Shown here one piece after another: positions 6,757-14,832 of a stretch of 18,726 bases of DNA. The notes beneath the pieces were generated by a model that saw only the letters and a program-made list of their open reading frames with translations, did not search any database and was not told where the DNA came from. Position numbers and translations under genes: made by a program. Numbering within the stretch: the first letter of the stretch is position 1; every line of letters starts with the position of its first letter. The stretch comes from Pelagibius sp041565695 (GTDB taxonomy: Bacteria > Pseudomonadota > Alphaproteobacteria > Kiloniellales > Kiloniellaceae), in assembly GCA_041565695.1 (NCBI GenBank), contig JBFGUI010000053.1:1-18726 (forward strand), read 5' to 3'.

Positions 6757-8148
6757 ATGTCGACGTTACGGCTGAAGCAGATCCAGGATGTGGCCGGCGC
6801 CCTGCTGGGTGCCTGGCATCTTGGCGCCCACGACCGCTGGACCCGCGCCGAGCTGGCGCGTCACCAGCAGACGAAGCTGGAAACCATGGTGCGCCACGCC
6901 GCCGCCCAGTCCCCCTTCTACCGCCGGCTCTATGCCGGACTGCCGCTTGACCGCATCATCGACCTGCAGACGCTGCCGACGATCGACAAAGGCAGCGTGA
7001 TGGAGAACTTCGCGGACATCGTCACCGATCCGCGCCTGAAGCTGCAGGACCTGGAAGCCCATATCGATGGAAACAGGGGCAGTTCCTTCCTCGCCGATTA
7101 CCGGGTGCTGTCGACCACCGGCACCTCGGGCCGGCGCGGCGTCTTCGTCTACGACAGGCCGGCCTGGCGAACGGTGCTGGCCAACACCATTCGCTGGCAG
7201 CGTTTCGCCGGCCTGCACCCGCGCCTGCCGCGGCGCCTGCGGATCTGCTCGATCGGCGCCGATACCGCGGCGCACATCAGCCGCTCGCTGCCGGAGAGCG
7301 GCGACGTCGGGCTGTTCCGCGTTGTGGCGCTCAGCGCCACCCAGCCCCTGACCGAGATGATCGCTGCCCTGCAGCGTTTCCAGCCCCAGGTGCTGATGCC
7401 CTATCCCTCGCTTGCCGCTTTACTGGCCGAAGCACAGATCGAAGGGCGCCTCGACATCCACCCCGAGGTGGTCATGACCCACAGCGAGACGCTCGATCCG
7501 GCCATGCGCCGGCGCATCGCCGAGGCCTGGGAAGCCCCGGTCTTCGACCACTACGGGCTGACCGAGGAACCGCATGTCGCCTGCGAATGCACCGCGCATG
7601 CCGGCCTGCACGTCTTCGAGGATCTCTCGATCGTCGAGGTCCTGGACGCGGCGGGAAGCCACGTCGCCCCCGGAGCGCCGGGGAACCGCTATCTGCTGAC
7701 GAACCTCTACAACCGGGTGCAGCCGCTGATCCGCTACGAGGTGACCGACGCGATCACGGTAACGCAAGCCCCCTGCGCCTGCGGACGGCCCTTCGCCCGG
7801 ATCACGGAGATCGCCGGGCGCAGCGAGCAGGCGTTGCGCCTGCAGAGCGACGATGGCCGAAGTGTCGATGTACCGCCGATCGCCTTCACCTGCCGCCTCG
7901 ACGTCATGTCGGAGCTTGTCGAGTATGAACTGCACCACGATGCAAGAAAGATCGAACTGCTGGCCGTGCCCCGCGCAGCGGTGAACCGCGAAGCCCTTCG
8001 GAATCGGCTGATCGATGAGCTTCGCAGCGTGGTCCGCAGACTCGGCGCCGAGCCGCCGCCGATCGAGGTCACGTTCCGCGCGGTCATCGAAAGACGGCCG
8101 GAGCACATGGGCAAGCGCCAGCGGGTGCGGGCCGCGCGCCCTCTCTAG
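6757..8148 (+). CDS. Phenylacetate-CoA ligase (PaaK)-like adenylating enzyme
   Basis: PaaK-family member of the ANL superfamily: it activates a carboxylic acid with ATP to an acyl-adenylate and usually then to a CoA thioester. The frame is open further upstream, but that part overlaps the BON gene; the ATG at 6757 (MSTLRLK) gives 463 residues, near the 430-460 typical of the family. Motifs: the ATP-binding STTGTSGRRG at 119-128, YGLTEE at 266-271 with Cys276/Cys278 following, RYEVTD at 326-331, the CACGR block at 340-344 typical of PaaK proteins, and C-terminal Lys453 in GKRQRV. No paa pathway genes are nearby, so the substrate is open; members of this family also act on other aryl or cell-envelope acids. 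The stop TAG is shared within CTAG with the convergent gene. It follows the BON gene by 70 bp and may be co-transcribed. Confidence 0.85.
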   Translation: MSTLRLKQIQDVAGALLGAWHLGAHDRWTRAELARHQQTKLETMVRHAAAQSPFYRRLYAGLPLDRIIDLQTLPTIDKGSVMENFADIVTDPRLKLQDLEAHIDGNRGSSFLADYRVLSTTGTSGRRGVFVYDRPAWRTVLANTIRWQRFAGLHPRLPRRLRICSIGADTAAHISRSLPESGDVGLFRVVALSATQPLTEMIAALQRFQPQVLMPYPSLAALLAEAQIEGRLDIHPEVVMTHSETLDPAMRRRIAEAWEAPVFDHYGLTEEPHVACECTAHAGLHVFEDLSIVEVLDAAGSHVAPGAPGNRYLLTNLYNRVQPLIRYEVTDAITVTQAPCACGRPFARITEIAGRSEQALRLQSDDGRSVDVPPIAFTCRLDVMSELVEYELHHDARKIELLAVPRAAVNREALRNRLIDELRSVVRRLGAEPPPIEVTFRAVIERRPEHMGKRQRVRAARPL

Positions 8149-10811
8149 TCACCCGGCGCCAGCTCGGCGACCGCATCCTCGAGGCTTCGGGTAATCCTGG
8201 CCGCGGCGGTCTCTTCCTCGCCGAGCGCCAGCTCGGCGGCGCTGATCGGCGCGCCGAAGCGGACGGTGATGGGATGCGGGCGCGGCAGCCGTGCCCAGCG
8301 CGGCATAGCCTCGAACGTGCCGTCGATGTAGGCCGGCAGCACCGTCGCGCCGCTCTCCTCGACCAGCGTGCCGATGCCCGGCAGGAAGGGCTGCAGCTCG
8401 CCATTCGGCGAGCGCCAGGATTCGGGGAACCAGATGAGGGCGTCGCCCCGTTTCAGCACCTCCTGCGCCAGGGCGAGCGACGTGGCGGGAGACCGTTCGT
8501 CGACCGGAAAGATATGGACGGCACGGCAGAAGAAGCGCCGGACAGGACCCGAGAAAAGCCGCGCCACGTCGCCGCCCCAGTAGATCCGCTGCATCGTGGC
8601 GAAGGGCAGCGCCGCGGCCATGGCGAGTGGATCAAGGTCGCTCACGTGGTTGGCGACGATGATGAAGCAGCCCTGCGGCAGCGGAAGATCGAGTCCCTGC
8701 CTGCGCAGCCGGAACAGCGCCTTCATGATCAGCCAGTTGAGCCCGAAGAGCGCCGCGGCCAGGAGGCGGTGGCCGAGATGGCCGGGCCGTATCCAGTGCC
8801 GGCGCTCGGCATCGAGGATGGCTGTTCCGCCGGGTGTCGCCGCGGGCATGGCCGGCCGTTCGGCCGCCCGCTCGATCATGATCACGAGGTCGCGCAGGCT
8901 GTCCACCTCGGCAAGGTCGTCTTCGACGAGATGCACGCCGAGCCGCCGCTCGAACTCCAGCGACAGATTGATCCACTCGAGCGAATCGATGCCGAGGTCG
9001 AGCTGCAGGCTGGCATCGAGGGCGAGCGGCGCCTTGGGATAGCGCGCCGCCAGGATCTTCCAGACCTGCCGCGCCAGGGGCCGCTCGAGGAAGGCGCGGT
9101 CGGCTGCGCTCGGCGCGGCCGGCTGCGCCGGGGCCGCACCGCTGCGCGCCCGTTCGTAGATCTGCGGCAGCAGGAAACGCCGGTACTTGCCGAGGCGCGT
9201 GCGCGGCAGGGGCTCGCGCACGATGGCATAGCCGGCGAGCCGCTGGTAGCTCGGCAGGTGCTGTGCGGCGCTGCTCAGGGCGACCCGCAGGGAGTCCTCG
9301 ATCCGTGGCGTGCCGCTCTGCCGGATCGCCTCGATATCGGGTCTCACCAGGGCGTGCAGCGCACCGCCATGCTCCAGCACGGCGATCTCCTCGATGAAGG
9401 GGCTGGTGCCGTAGATCCTTTCCAGGTTCTCGGGAAAGACGTTCTTGCCGCCGCCGAGAACGATCAGCTCCTTGGTGCGGCCGCGAAAATAGAGAAAGCC
9501 ATCGTCGTCGAGGCAACCCAGATCGCCGGTGCGGAACCAGCCATCGTCGGTGAAGGCCGCGCGGTTGGCCTCCGGGTTGTTGCGGTAGCCGCCAAAGACG
9601 TTCGGGCCGCGCAGCTGAATCTCGCCCACGCCCTCGTCGTCGGGATCGCTGATGCGGACTTCGCCGCCCTGAAACGGCTGGCCTTCGCTGCCGATGCGCT
9701 CGCGCCCCGGCAGGTTGCCGGTGAACGTCGAGGCGGTCTCGGCCAGGCCGTAGCCGTTGCGTACCGACCAGCCGAGCCCCTCCAGCCTCCAGATCAGCTT
9801 TTCTTCGAGCGCGGCACCGCCGGAAACCAGGATCCGCAGCCGCGGACCGACCCGCCGCAGCAGCGGGCCGAACAGCCGGCGCCCGACGCGCCAGCCGAAA
9901 CGCCGTCGCAGCCAGATCGAAAGGTCGAGCAGCGAGCCGAAGAGCCGCGCCACGAGGCGGCCCCGCGCGGCGAGCTGGGCTTCCAGGCCGGCGACCAGGG
10001 CGCCGTAGAGGCGCGGCACGCCGACGATGACGCTGGCCTGTCCCCGGCGCAGGGCCTGGGCGATCTGTGGCCCGGTGAGGCCCTCGGGAAACACCACCGC
10101 CGCGCCTGAGGCGAGCGGCACCAGCAAGCCGACGACGAAGGGGTAGACGTGGTGCAGCGGCAGCGGCAGCAGCACGTTGTCACCCGGCCCGATCAGCCCT
10201 TCGGCGACCAGACCGGCTACGTTGGCGTGAATGTTTGCGCTGTTGAGGGAAAAGCTTTTCGGCGCGCCGGTGGTGCCGGAAGTATAGATCAGCATGGCCG
10301 GCGCCGTGTCGTCGAAGGGCGGCAGCGCCTCCGGCTCCTGCGTCAGCAGCGTGCGCCAGGACGGCGGCCCCTCCGCCGGCGCTTCTTCGTCCATCACGTG
10401 CAGCTCGACAGCGCCGCCGGTGACCTCCTGCAGCAGAGGCACGAAAGCGGCGTCGACGAAGGCGCGCCGGCAGCCGCTGTCGGCGATCAGTGTCCGCACC
10501 TCTTCCGCTGACGAGAGGTGGTCGCAGGGCACAGCGAGCGCACCTGCGGCGCCGAGCGCGAGACGCACCGCGACCCAGCCGGGGCTCGCCTCGCCCATCA
10601 GGAAGACGGGCTCTCCCGGGGTCAGGCCGGCCCGGCACAGTCCGCTGGCCAGCCGCCGCGAGCGATCGACGAGCTCGGCATAGGTCCACACCGTCGCCGT
10701 CTCGCCGGCGACGGTCAGCAGTGCCGGATGATCGCCGAAGCGCGCGATTTCATCGAGCAGCGTCCGGAGGGTCCACTGCGCATCGTTTTCCCGTTTTGCC
10801 GCCGTGGCCAT
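8145..10811 (-). CDS. AMP-dependent acyl ligase / acyl carrier protein / PlsC acyltransferase fusion
   Basis: Three activities lie in one 888-residue chain. Residues 1-550 are an ANL ligase: YTSGTTGAPKS at 176-186, YGLAET at 354-359, TGD at 428-430, GRTKELIVLGGGKNVFP at 444-460 and the A10 lysine Lys542 (RLGKYRR). After an Ala/Pro linker comes an acyl carrier domain at about 572-655 with phosphopantetheine Ser610 in LDLGIDSLEW. Residues about 680-888 are a glycerolipid acyltransferase with His722-x4-Asp727 (NHVSDLD) and FPESWRS (795-801), where the usual FPEG has Ser for Gly. The design suggests that a fatty acid is activated, loaded on the built-in ACP and passed to a lysolipid or similar acceptor. 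E. coli Aas joins acyltransferase and ligase in the opposite order and has no ACP domain. GAGG about 8 nt before the ATG supports the start. The acceptor is unknown. Confidence 0.9.
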   Translation of the reverse strand: MATAAKRENDAQWTLRTLLDEIARFGDHPALLTVAGETATVWTYAELVDRSRRLASGLCRAGLTPGEPVFLMGEASPGWVAVRLALGAAGALAVPCDHLSSAEEVRTLIADSGCRRAFVDAAFVPLLQEVTGGAVELHVMDEEAPAEGPPSWRTLLTQEPEALPPFDDTAPAMLIYTSGTTGAPKSFSLNSANIHANVAGLVAEGLIGPGDNVLLPLPLHHVYPFVVGLLVPLASGAAVVFPEGLTGPQIAQALRRGQASVIVGVPRLYGALVAGLEAQLAARGRLVARLFGSLLDLSIWLRRRFGWRVGRRLFGPLLRRVGPRLRILVSGGAALEEKLIWRLEGLGWSVRNGYGLAETASTFTGNLPGRERIGSEGQPFQGGEVRISDPDDEGVGEIQLRGPNVFGGYRNNPEANRAAFTDDGWFRTGDLGCLDDDGFLYFRGRTKELIVLGGGKNVFPENLERIYGTSPFIEEIAVLEHGGALHALVRPDIEAIRQSGTPRIEDSLRVALSSAAQHLPSYQRLAGYAIVREPLPRTRLGKYRRFLLPQIYERARSGAAPAQPAAPSAADRAFLERPLARQVWKILAARYPKAPLALDASLQLDLGIDSLEWINLSLEFERRLGVHLVEDDLAEVDSLRDLVIMIERAAERPAMPAATPGGTAILDAERRHWIRPGHLGHRLLAAALFGLNWLIMKALFRLRRQGLDLPLPQGCFIIVANHVSDLDPLAMAAALPFATMQRIYWGGDVARLFSGPVRRFFCRAVHIFPVDERSPATSLALAQEVLKRGDALIWFPESWRSPNGELQPFLPGIGTLVEESGATVLPAYIDGTFEAMPRWARLPRPHPITVRFGAPISAAELALGEEETAAARITRSLEDAVAELAPGD

Positions 10812-10928
10812 ACCGCCCTCGCATGCTCATTACTTCCGCACCCTTGACGGAGAGCCTAAAGCATGGCGCGGTCGGGCGCGACAGCAAGGCCGGCCGGGTG
10901 CCCGGCGGCAGGTTTCCGGGAAAGGCGC

Positions 10929-11420
10929 CTAGCGGGCCGGCACCGACATGACGGGCTCGGCCCGGCCGCTGGCATCGAAGCCGTAAACGACGTAGGGCTC
11001 CGGCGTGCCGCCCTCCATGCCGGGCGAACCGCTGGGCATGCCGGGGACGGCGAGGCCGCGATATCCGGTCTCGCCGCTCAGCAGTCGGCGCACCGCTTCC
11101 GGCGGGACATGGCCTTCGATGATGTAGCCGCCGACGCTGGCCGTGTGGCAGGACTCCAGCTCGGCAGGGACGCCGGCCATCTTCTTCACCGAGGTGAGGT
11201 CCTCCATGTCGCGCACGGCGACGGTGAAGCCGGCGGCACGCATGTGATCGACCCACTTGGCGCAGCAGCCGCAATAGGGCGACTTGAAGACCGTGACCTG
11301 GCTCTCCTCGGCCGCGGCGGGCGCAACCGGAAGCAGCATAAGGGCCATCCCCGACATCACCGCGCCGGCGCCGAGCCCGCGCAGGATCTGGAGAAACTTT
11401 CTTCTATCACTTGGAGGCAT
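10929..11420 (-). CDS. DUF411 secreted metal-binding protein
   Basis: DUF411 proteins are small periplasmic proteins commonly encoded beside copper-resistance genes and thought to bind metal. The frame is open to 11465, but the ATG at 11418-11420 has GGAAGA 6 nt upstream while the outer ATG has no ribosome-binding site; the chosen protein is 163 residues. It begins with a twin-arginine-like motif DRRKFL (5-10), a hydrophobic segment and a likely cleavage near residue 37 (APAAA). The mature part has the CxCC motif Cys50-Gly-Cys52-Cys53, Cys91-His92 in the ESCHTA block, EGHVPPEAV (102-110) and Met residues in GMPSGSPGM (127-135). It lies 61 bp after copA on the same strand, so probable co-expression from the copA promoter. 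Biochemical role in copper handling is inferred. Confidence 0.88.
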   Translation of the reverse strand: MPPSDRRKFLQILRGLGAGAVMSGMALMLLPVAPAAAEESQVTVFKSPYCGCCAKWVDHMRAAGFTVAVRDMEDLTSVKKMAGVPAELESCHTASVGGYIIEGHVPPEAVRRLLSGETGYRGLAVPGMPSGSPGMEGGTPEPYVVYGFDASGRAEPVMSVPAR

Positions 11421-11481
11421 TGCAGTCTTCCGCTTGGCAGGTTTATCGAGCTTGAGGGTCAGCATAGCGTCATTTCGCCGG

Positions 11482-13950
11482 TCACAACTTGACCTGGCGC
11501 AATCTCAGCGCATTACCCACTACGGAGACCGAGGAAAGGCTCATCGCCGCTGCCGCGATGATCGGTGACAGCAGGATGCCGAGAAAGGGGAAGAGCACCC
11601 CCGCCGCAATCGGCACACCCGCCGCGTTGTAGACAAAGGCGAAGAAGAGGTTCTGCCGGATATTGCGCATGGTGGCCTGGGCCAGCCGCCGGGCCCGCAC
11701 GATCGCCGTCAGATCGCCCTTCACCAGGGTGAAGCCGGCGCTTTCGATGGCGACGTCGGCGCCGGTGCCCATGGCGATGCCCACGTCCGCCTGGGCCAGG
11801 GCCGGCGCGTCGTTGACGCCGTCGCCGGCCATGGCGACCTTGCTGCCGCCAGCCTGCAGTTCCTTGATGATCCGCGCCTTGTCTTCCGGCAGCACGTCGG
11901 CACGGATCTCGTCGATGCCGAGGCGCGCGGCCACGGCCTTGGCGGTGCGCTCGTTGTCGCCGGTCACCATGACGATGCGCAGGCCCTCGTCGTGCAGTGC
12001 CTTCAAGGCAGCCGGGGTCGTCTCCTTGACCGGATCGGCAACGCTCACCAGGCCGGCAATCCGGCCCTCGACCGCGACGAACATCACCGTCTCGCCCTGG
12101 TCGCGGCGCGCCTCGGCCTGGCGCGAGGCGGCCTCGCCGTCGAGGCCGAGGGCCGCCACCAGCTTCGCATTGCCGAGTGCCACGGCCTTGCCGTCGACCC
12201 GGCCGATGACGCCCTTTCCGGTGATCGCCTCAAAATCCTCCGCCTTGGCCAGGGTCAGGCCGCGCGCCTCGGCGCCGCCGACGATGGCTTCGGCCAGGGG
12301 GTGCTCGCTGCCGCGCTCCAGCGAGGCCGCCAGGCGCAGCAGCTCGTCTTCGCCCACTCCCTGCTCCGGCAGCACTGCCACCAGTTTCGGCTTGCCCAGG
12401 GTCAGGGTCCCGGTCTTGTCGACGATCAGGGTGTCGACCTTGGCAAAGCGCTCCAGCGCCTCGGCGTTCTTGATCAGCACGCCAGCCTGGGCACCGCGCC
12501 CCGTCGCCGTCATGATCGACATCGGCGTCGCCAGGCCGAGGGCGCAGGGACAGGCGATGATCAGGACCGACACGGCGGAGACCAGGGCATAGGCCAGGGC
12601 CGGCGGGGGACCCCAGACCGCCCAGGCGATGAAGGCGACGACAGCGACGAGCACGACCGTCGGCACGAAATAGCCGGCCACCTGATCGGCCAGCTTCTGG
12701 ATCGGCGCGCGGCTGCGCTGCGCCTGGGCGACCATCTCGACGATCTGCGACAGCACCGTGTCGGCACCGACGCGCCGCGCCTCGATAACCAGCGAGCCGC
12801 TGCCGTTGATGGTCGCGCCAGTGACGCTGTCGCCCGCCGCCTTTTCGACCGGCACCGGCTCACCGGTGAGCATGGACTCGTCGACCGAGGAGTGGCCCTC
12901 GACGACCACGCCGTCCACCGGCACCTTGTCGCCGGGGCGCACCCGCAGGTGGTCGCCGACATTGACGTCCTCCAAGGGAATTTCCTCCTCGCGTCCGTCG
13001 GGACGGAGCACCCGCGCCGTCTTGGCCGCGAGGTCGAGCAGCGCGCGGATCGCCCCGCCGGTGCGCTCACGCGCCCGGAGTTCCAGGATCTGCCCGAGCA
13101 GCACCAGCACGATGATGACCGCCGCCGCCTCGTAGTAGACGCCGACATGCCCGCCGGCGTCGCGGAAGCCGACCGGGAAGGCCTGCGGAATAATGGTCGC
13201 CACCAGGCTGAAGGCATAGGCGGCGCCGACGCCCATGGCGATGAGGGTGAACATGTTGAGGCTGCGGTTGAGGATCGACTTCCAGCCGCGCTGGAAGAAC
13301 GGCCAGCCGGCCCAGAGCACCACCGGCGTCGCCAGGATCAACTCGGTCCACGAAGCCGCGGCCTCGCCCAGCCAGACCCGCAGCGGCAATCCGAGATGGG
13401 GACCCATGGCGAGCAGAAGGATCGGCAGCGTCAGCACGGCGCCGATCCAGAAACGACGCGTGAAGTCGACCAGCTCCGGATTGGGCCCTTCATCACCTGC
13501 AGGAATGCCCATGGGCTCGAGCGCCATACCGCAGAGCGGGCAGTCGCCCGGCCCCTCCTGAACGATCTCTGGGTGCATGGGGCAGGTGTAGAGGGTACCG
13601 GCCGGCATGGGCTCGGGCGCCGGCCGGCCGGCAAGGTATTTGGCCGGCTCCGCCTCGAACTTTTGCTGGCATCCCGCGGCGCAGAAGTAGAAGCGCTGCC
13701 CCTCGTGCTTGGCGACGTGGCGCGCGGTGGCCCGGTCCACCGACATGCCGCAGACAGGGTCTTCGGCGGATACAAAGTCCTCCGGAGCCGCGGCGAATTT
13801 GTCGCGGCACCCCGTCGCGCAGAAATGATAGAGGTGGCCGCCGTGCTCATGGGTCGGCTTGCCGGCCGCCGGATCCACGGTCATGGCGCAGACCGGGTCG
13901 CGGACGACTTCCGCCGCGCTGTGGCTGTGCCCCTGTGCTGGGCAGGTCAT
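11482..13950 (-). CDS. copA: Cu(I)-exporting P1B-type ATPase with two YHS domains
   Basis: Inner-membrane ATP-driven copper efflux pump, 822 residues. The N-terminus has two YHS domains (about 18-58 and 64-105; Cys21/44/48 and Cys67/90/94) and a heavy-metal-binding domain YTCPMHPE...CPLCGM (121-142), with no classic GMTCxxC HMA domain. The pump core is complete: actuator TGEP at 362-365, transmembrane metal site Cys467-Pro-Cys469, phosphorylated Asp511 in DKTGTLT, HP at 550-551 in the nucleotide domain, GDGVND at 709-714, then Tyr774-Asn775 and MSLSS (803-807), which match the Cu(I) subgroup signature. AGAAGG 8 nt before the ATG supports the start. A CueR-type promoter precedes it, and DUF411 follows. 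The metal is very likely Cu(I); Ag(I) transport is usual for this group. Confidence 0.96.
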   Translation of the reverse strand: MTCPAQGHSHSAAEVVRDPVCAMTVDPAAGKPTHEHGGHLYHFCATGCRDKFAAAPEDFVSAEDPVCGMSVDRATARHVAKHEGQRFYFCAAGCQQKFEAEPAKYLAGRPAPEPMPAGTLYTCPMHPEIVQEGPGDCPLCGMALEPMGIPAGDEGPNPELVDFTRRFWIGAVLTLPILLLAMGPHLGLPLRVWLGEAAASWTELILATPVVLWAGWPFFQRGWKSILNRSLNMFTLIAMGVGAAYAFSLVATIIPQAFPVGFRDAGGHVGVYYEAAAVIIVLVLLGQILELRARERTGGAIRALLDLAAKTARVLRPDGREEEIPLEDVNVGDHLRVRPGDKVPVDGVVVEGHSSVDESMLTGEPVPVEKAAGDSVTGATINGSGSLVIEARRVGADTVLSQIVEMVAQAQRSRAPIQKLADQVAGYFVPTVVLVAVVAFIAWAVWGPPPALAYALVSAVSVLIIACPCALGLATPMSIMTATGRGAQAGVLIKNAEALERFAKVDTLIVDKTGTLTLGKPKLVAVLPEQGVGEDELLRLAASLERGSEHPLAEAIVGGAEARGLTLAKAEDFEAITGKGVIGRVDGKAVALGNAKLVAALGLDGEAASRQAEARRDQGETVMFVAVEGRIAGLVSVADPVKETTPAALKALHDEGLRIVMVTGDNERTAKAVAARLGIDEIRADVLPEDKARIIKELQAGGSKVAMAGDGVNDAPALAQADVGIAMGTGADVAIESAGFTLVKGDLTAIVRARRLAQATMRNIRQNLFFAFVYNAAGVPIAAGVLFPFLGILLSPIIAAAAMSLSSVSVVGNALRLRQVKL

Positions 13951-14002
13951 ATGTCGGGCCTTCTGCTGGTTTTGCCGGCCCCCGCGCCGGCAATCTGGGG
14001 TC

Positions 14003-14033
14003 TAGTTAGGCTTTCCAGTCACTGGAAGGTCAA
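14003..14033 (-). promoter_or_regulatory. CueR/MerR-type promoter-operator of copA
   Basis: On the minus strand: -35 TTGACC (14028-14033), a 19-nt spacer (14009-14027) and -10 TAACTA (14003-14008). The long 19-nt spacer with the dyad ACCTTCC-N7-GGAAAGC is the hallmark of MerR-family activators and closely resembles the E. coli copA promoter as I remember it (TTGACC, CTGGAAGGT, TAACCT). Transcription would start near 13996, giving a leader of about 46 nt. Copper-responsive activation is inferred; the regulator gene is not in the window. Confidence 0.85.
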
Positions 14034-14074
14034 GGGCCCGAGGCGGCGCCTCCCGGCAGGGAAACCGCCAGGCG

Positions 14075-14150
14075 GACGGCGCCCTTCACCACCCGTTAAC
14101 CCGACGGCGTCAGTCTTAGCGTGACGGCTGCCGTCAGATCCGGCCGTCGG
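14075..14150. repeat. GACGGC repeat array in the copper control region
   Basis: GACGGC occurs at 14075-14080, 14103-14108 and 14123-14128, and its complement GCCGTC at 14130-14135 and 14143-14148. The inner pair forms the perfect odd palindrome TGACGGC-T-GCCGTCA (14122-14136). An outer perfect 8-bp inverted repeat CCGACGGC (14101-14108) / GCCGTCGG (14143-14150) surrounds it. The second and third direct copies are exactly 20 bp apart, about two helical turns. The array lies between the two CueR-type promoters and overlaps neither. This accounts for the middle of the 309-bp gene-free stretch 13951-14259. Confidence 0.6.
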
Positions 14151-14197
14151 AAATGGTCATTTTTCGAGAAGACTCCACGGAATCATAGGGTTCGGGG

Positions 14198-14228
14198 TTG
14201 ACCTTCCAGTAGGGGGAAACTCCATGTC
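14198..14228 (+). promoter_or_regulatory. Second CueR/MerR-type promoter-operator, rightward
   Basis: TTGACC (14198-14203), a 19-nt spacer and CATGTC (14223-14228). The dyad ACCTTCC-N7-GGAAACT matches the copA-side box in its first ten bases (ACCTTCCAGT) and resembles the E. coli cueO type (ACCTTCC, GGGGAA, TATGCT) from memory. The -10 is weak, as is usual for promoters that need a MerR-type activator. Transcription would start near 14235, which argues against the ATG at 14224 as the start of the next gene. Confidence 0.75.
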
Positions 14229-14259
14229 TCCTTTCGAGATGAAATCCGGGCGAACAGAC

Positions 14260-14634
14260 ATGAATGTACGCAAATGGATATCGCGGGGGGCCGCCCGAGC
14301 GCTGCGTGCCGTGATGATCGTCGCGGCGCTTTCGATGTCGCTCGGCCTCCACCCGTCCCATGCTCACCCGCCCGCCGACCTCGCGGGCAGCGGCCTTCTC
14401 GATGTTTCCTGCGCCGTCTCGGACCACGACGGGGCGGCGGGCGCCGGCCACAGCCACCACGCCCCCAAGTCGAGCGGCAAGGCCGACTGTGCCCACCATT
14501 TCCACCCGGTGCTGCGGTCCTCGGCGCTGGTGCTGTCCAGCTTCACATCCGATCCGGTACCCGCACAGCACAGCAGCCGGCTGCGGCAGATCTACGCCAG
14601 CTTCGACCCGCCGCCACCACGGCTTTCCTGCTGA
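14260..14634 (+). CDS. Small secreted His/Cys-rich protein, probably copper-related
   Basis: I do not recognise this protein with confidence. The 124 residues start with a basic region and a hydrophobic segment (about 17-30) that look like a signal peptide ending near SHAH. The mature part is rich in His (11 in the protein, including GHSHH at 63-67 and CAHHFHP at 77-83) with Cys51, Cys77 and a C-terminal Cys124, and it ends with a Pro run (FDPPPPRLSC). The architecture recalls the small periplasmic CopL/DUF2946-like proteins of copper operons. The frame is open to an ATG at 14224, but that codon lies inside the CueR-type promoter, so 14260 is chosen, although its ribosome-binding site is weak. 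It is the first gene downstream of that promoter and is followed by a cupredoxin gene. Confidence 0.65.
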   Translation: MNVRKWISRGAARALRAVMIVAALSMSLGLHPSHAHPPADLAGSGLLDVSCAVSDHDGAAGAGHSHHAPKSSGKADCAHHFHPVLRSSALVLSSFTSDPVPAQHSSRLRQIYASFDPPPPRLSC

Positions 14635-14832
14635 TCCTTCCGCGACCCCGGTCCGCATGCACCGCCCGCACTGCGACGGCGGACCCGACCGGTCAATCGC
14701 GACGACCCAATGGACATCGTTTTGGACCAGGTTGTCCAGCGGCCGGCCAGCGTGAGCGATAGTGCTGCCGACGCCGCGAAAGTCCGGCGCGCCGGCTTCC
14801 GACAGCCAGATAAGAGCAAGGAATCCGTATCT

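Noticed and set aside
8274..10109. A 611-codon open frame on the plus strand
   Set aside because: It is antisense to the ligase-ACP-acyltransferase fusion, whose motifs are complete; no domain is visible in the antisense product.
10893..10906. GCCGGGTGCCCGGC palindrome after the DUF411 gene as a terminator
   Set aside because: The stem is short with a tiny loop and no T-run on either strand; such G+C palindromes are common here.
11992..14124. A 710-codon open frame on the plus strand
   Set aside because: It is antisense to copA and crosses its promoter; the His/Arg/Asp-rich translation is typical of a shadow frame.
14224..14259. ATG at 14224 as start of the His/Cys-rich protein
   Set aside because: The codon lies inside the CueR-type promoter, upstream of the predicted transcription start.
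14723..14738. TGGAC-N6-GTCCA dyad before the cupredoxin gene
   Set aside because: Arms of only five bases with no promoter-like elements around; likely chance.
14710..14832. N-terminal extension of the cupredoxin
   Set aside because: It would place 41 polar residues before a clear signal peptide; the ATG at 14833 has its own ribosome-binding site.
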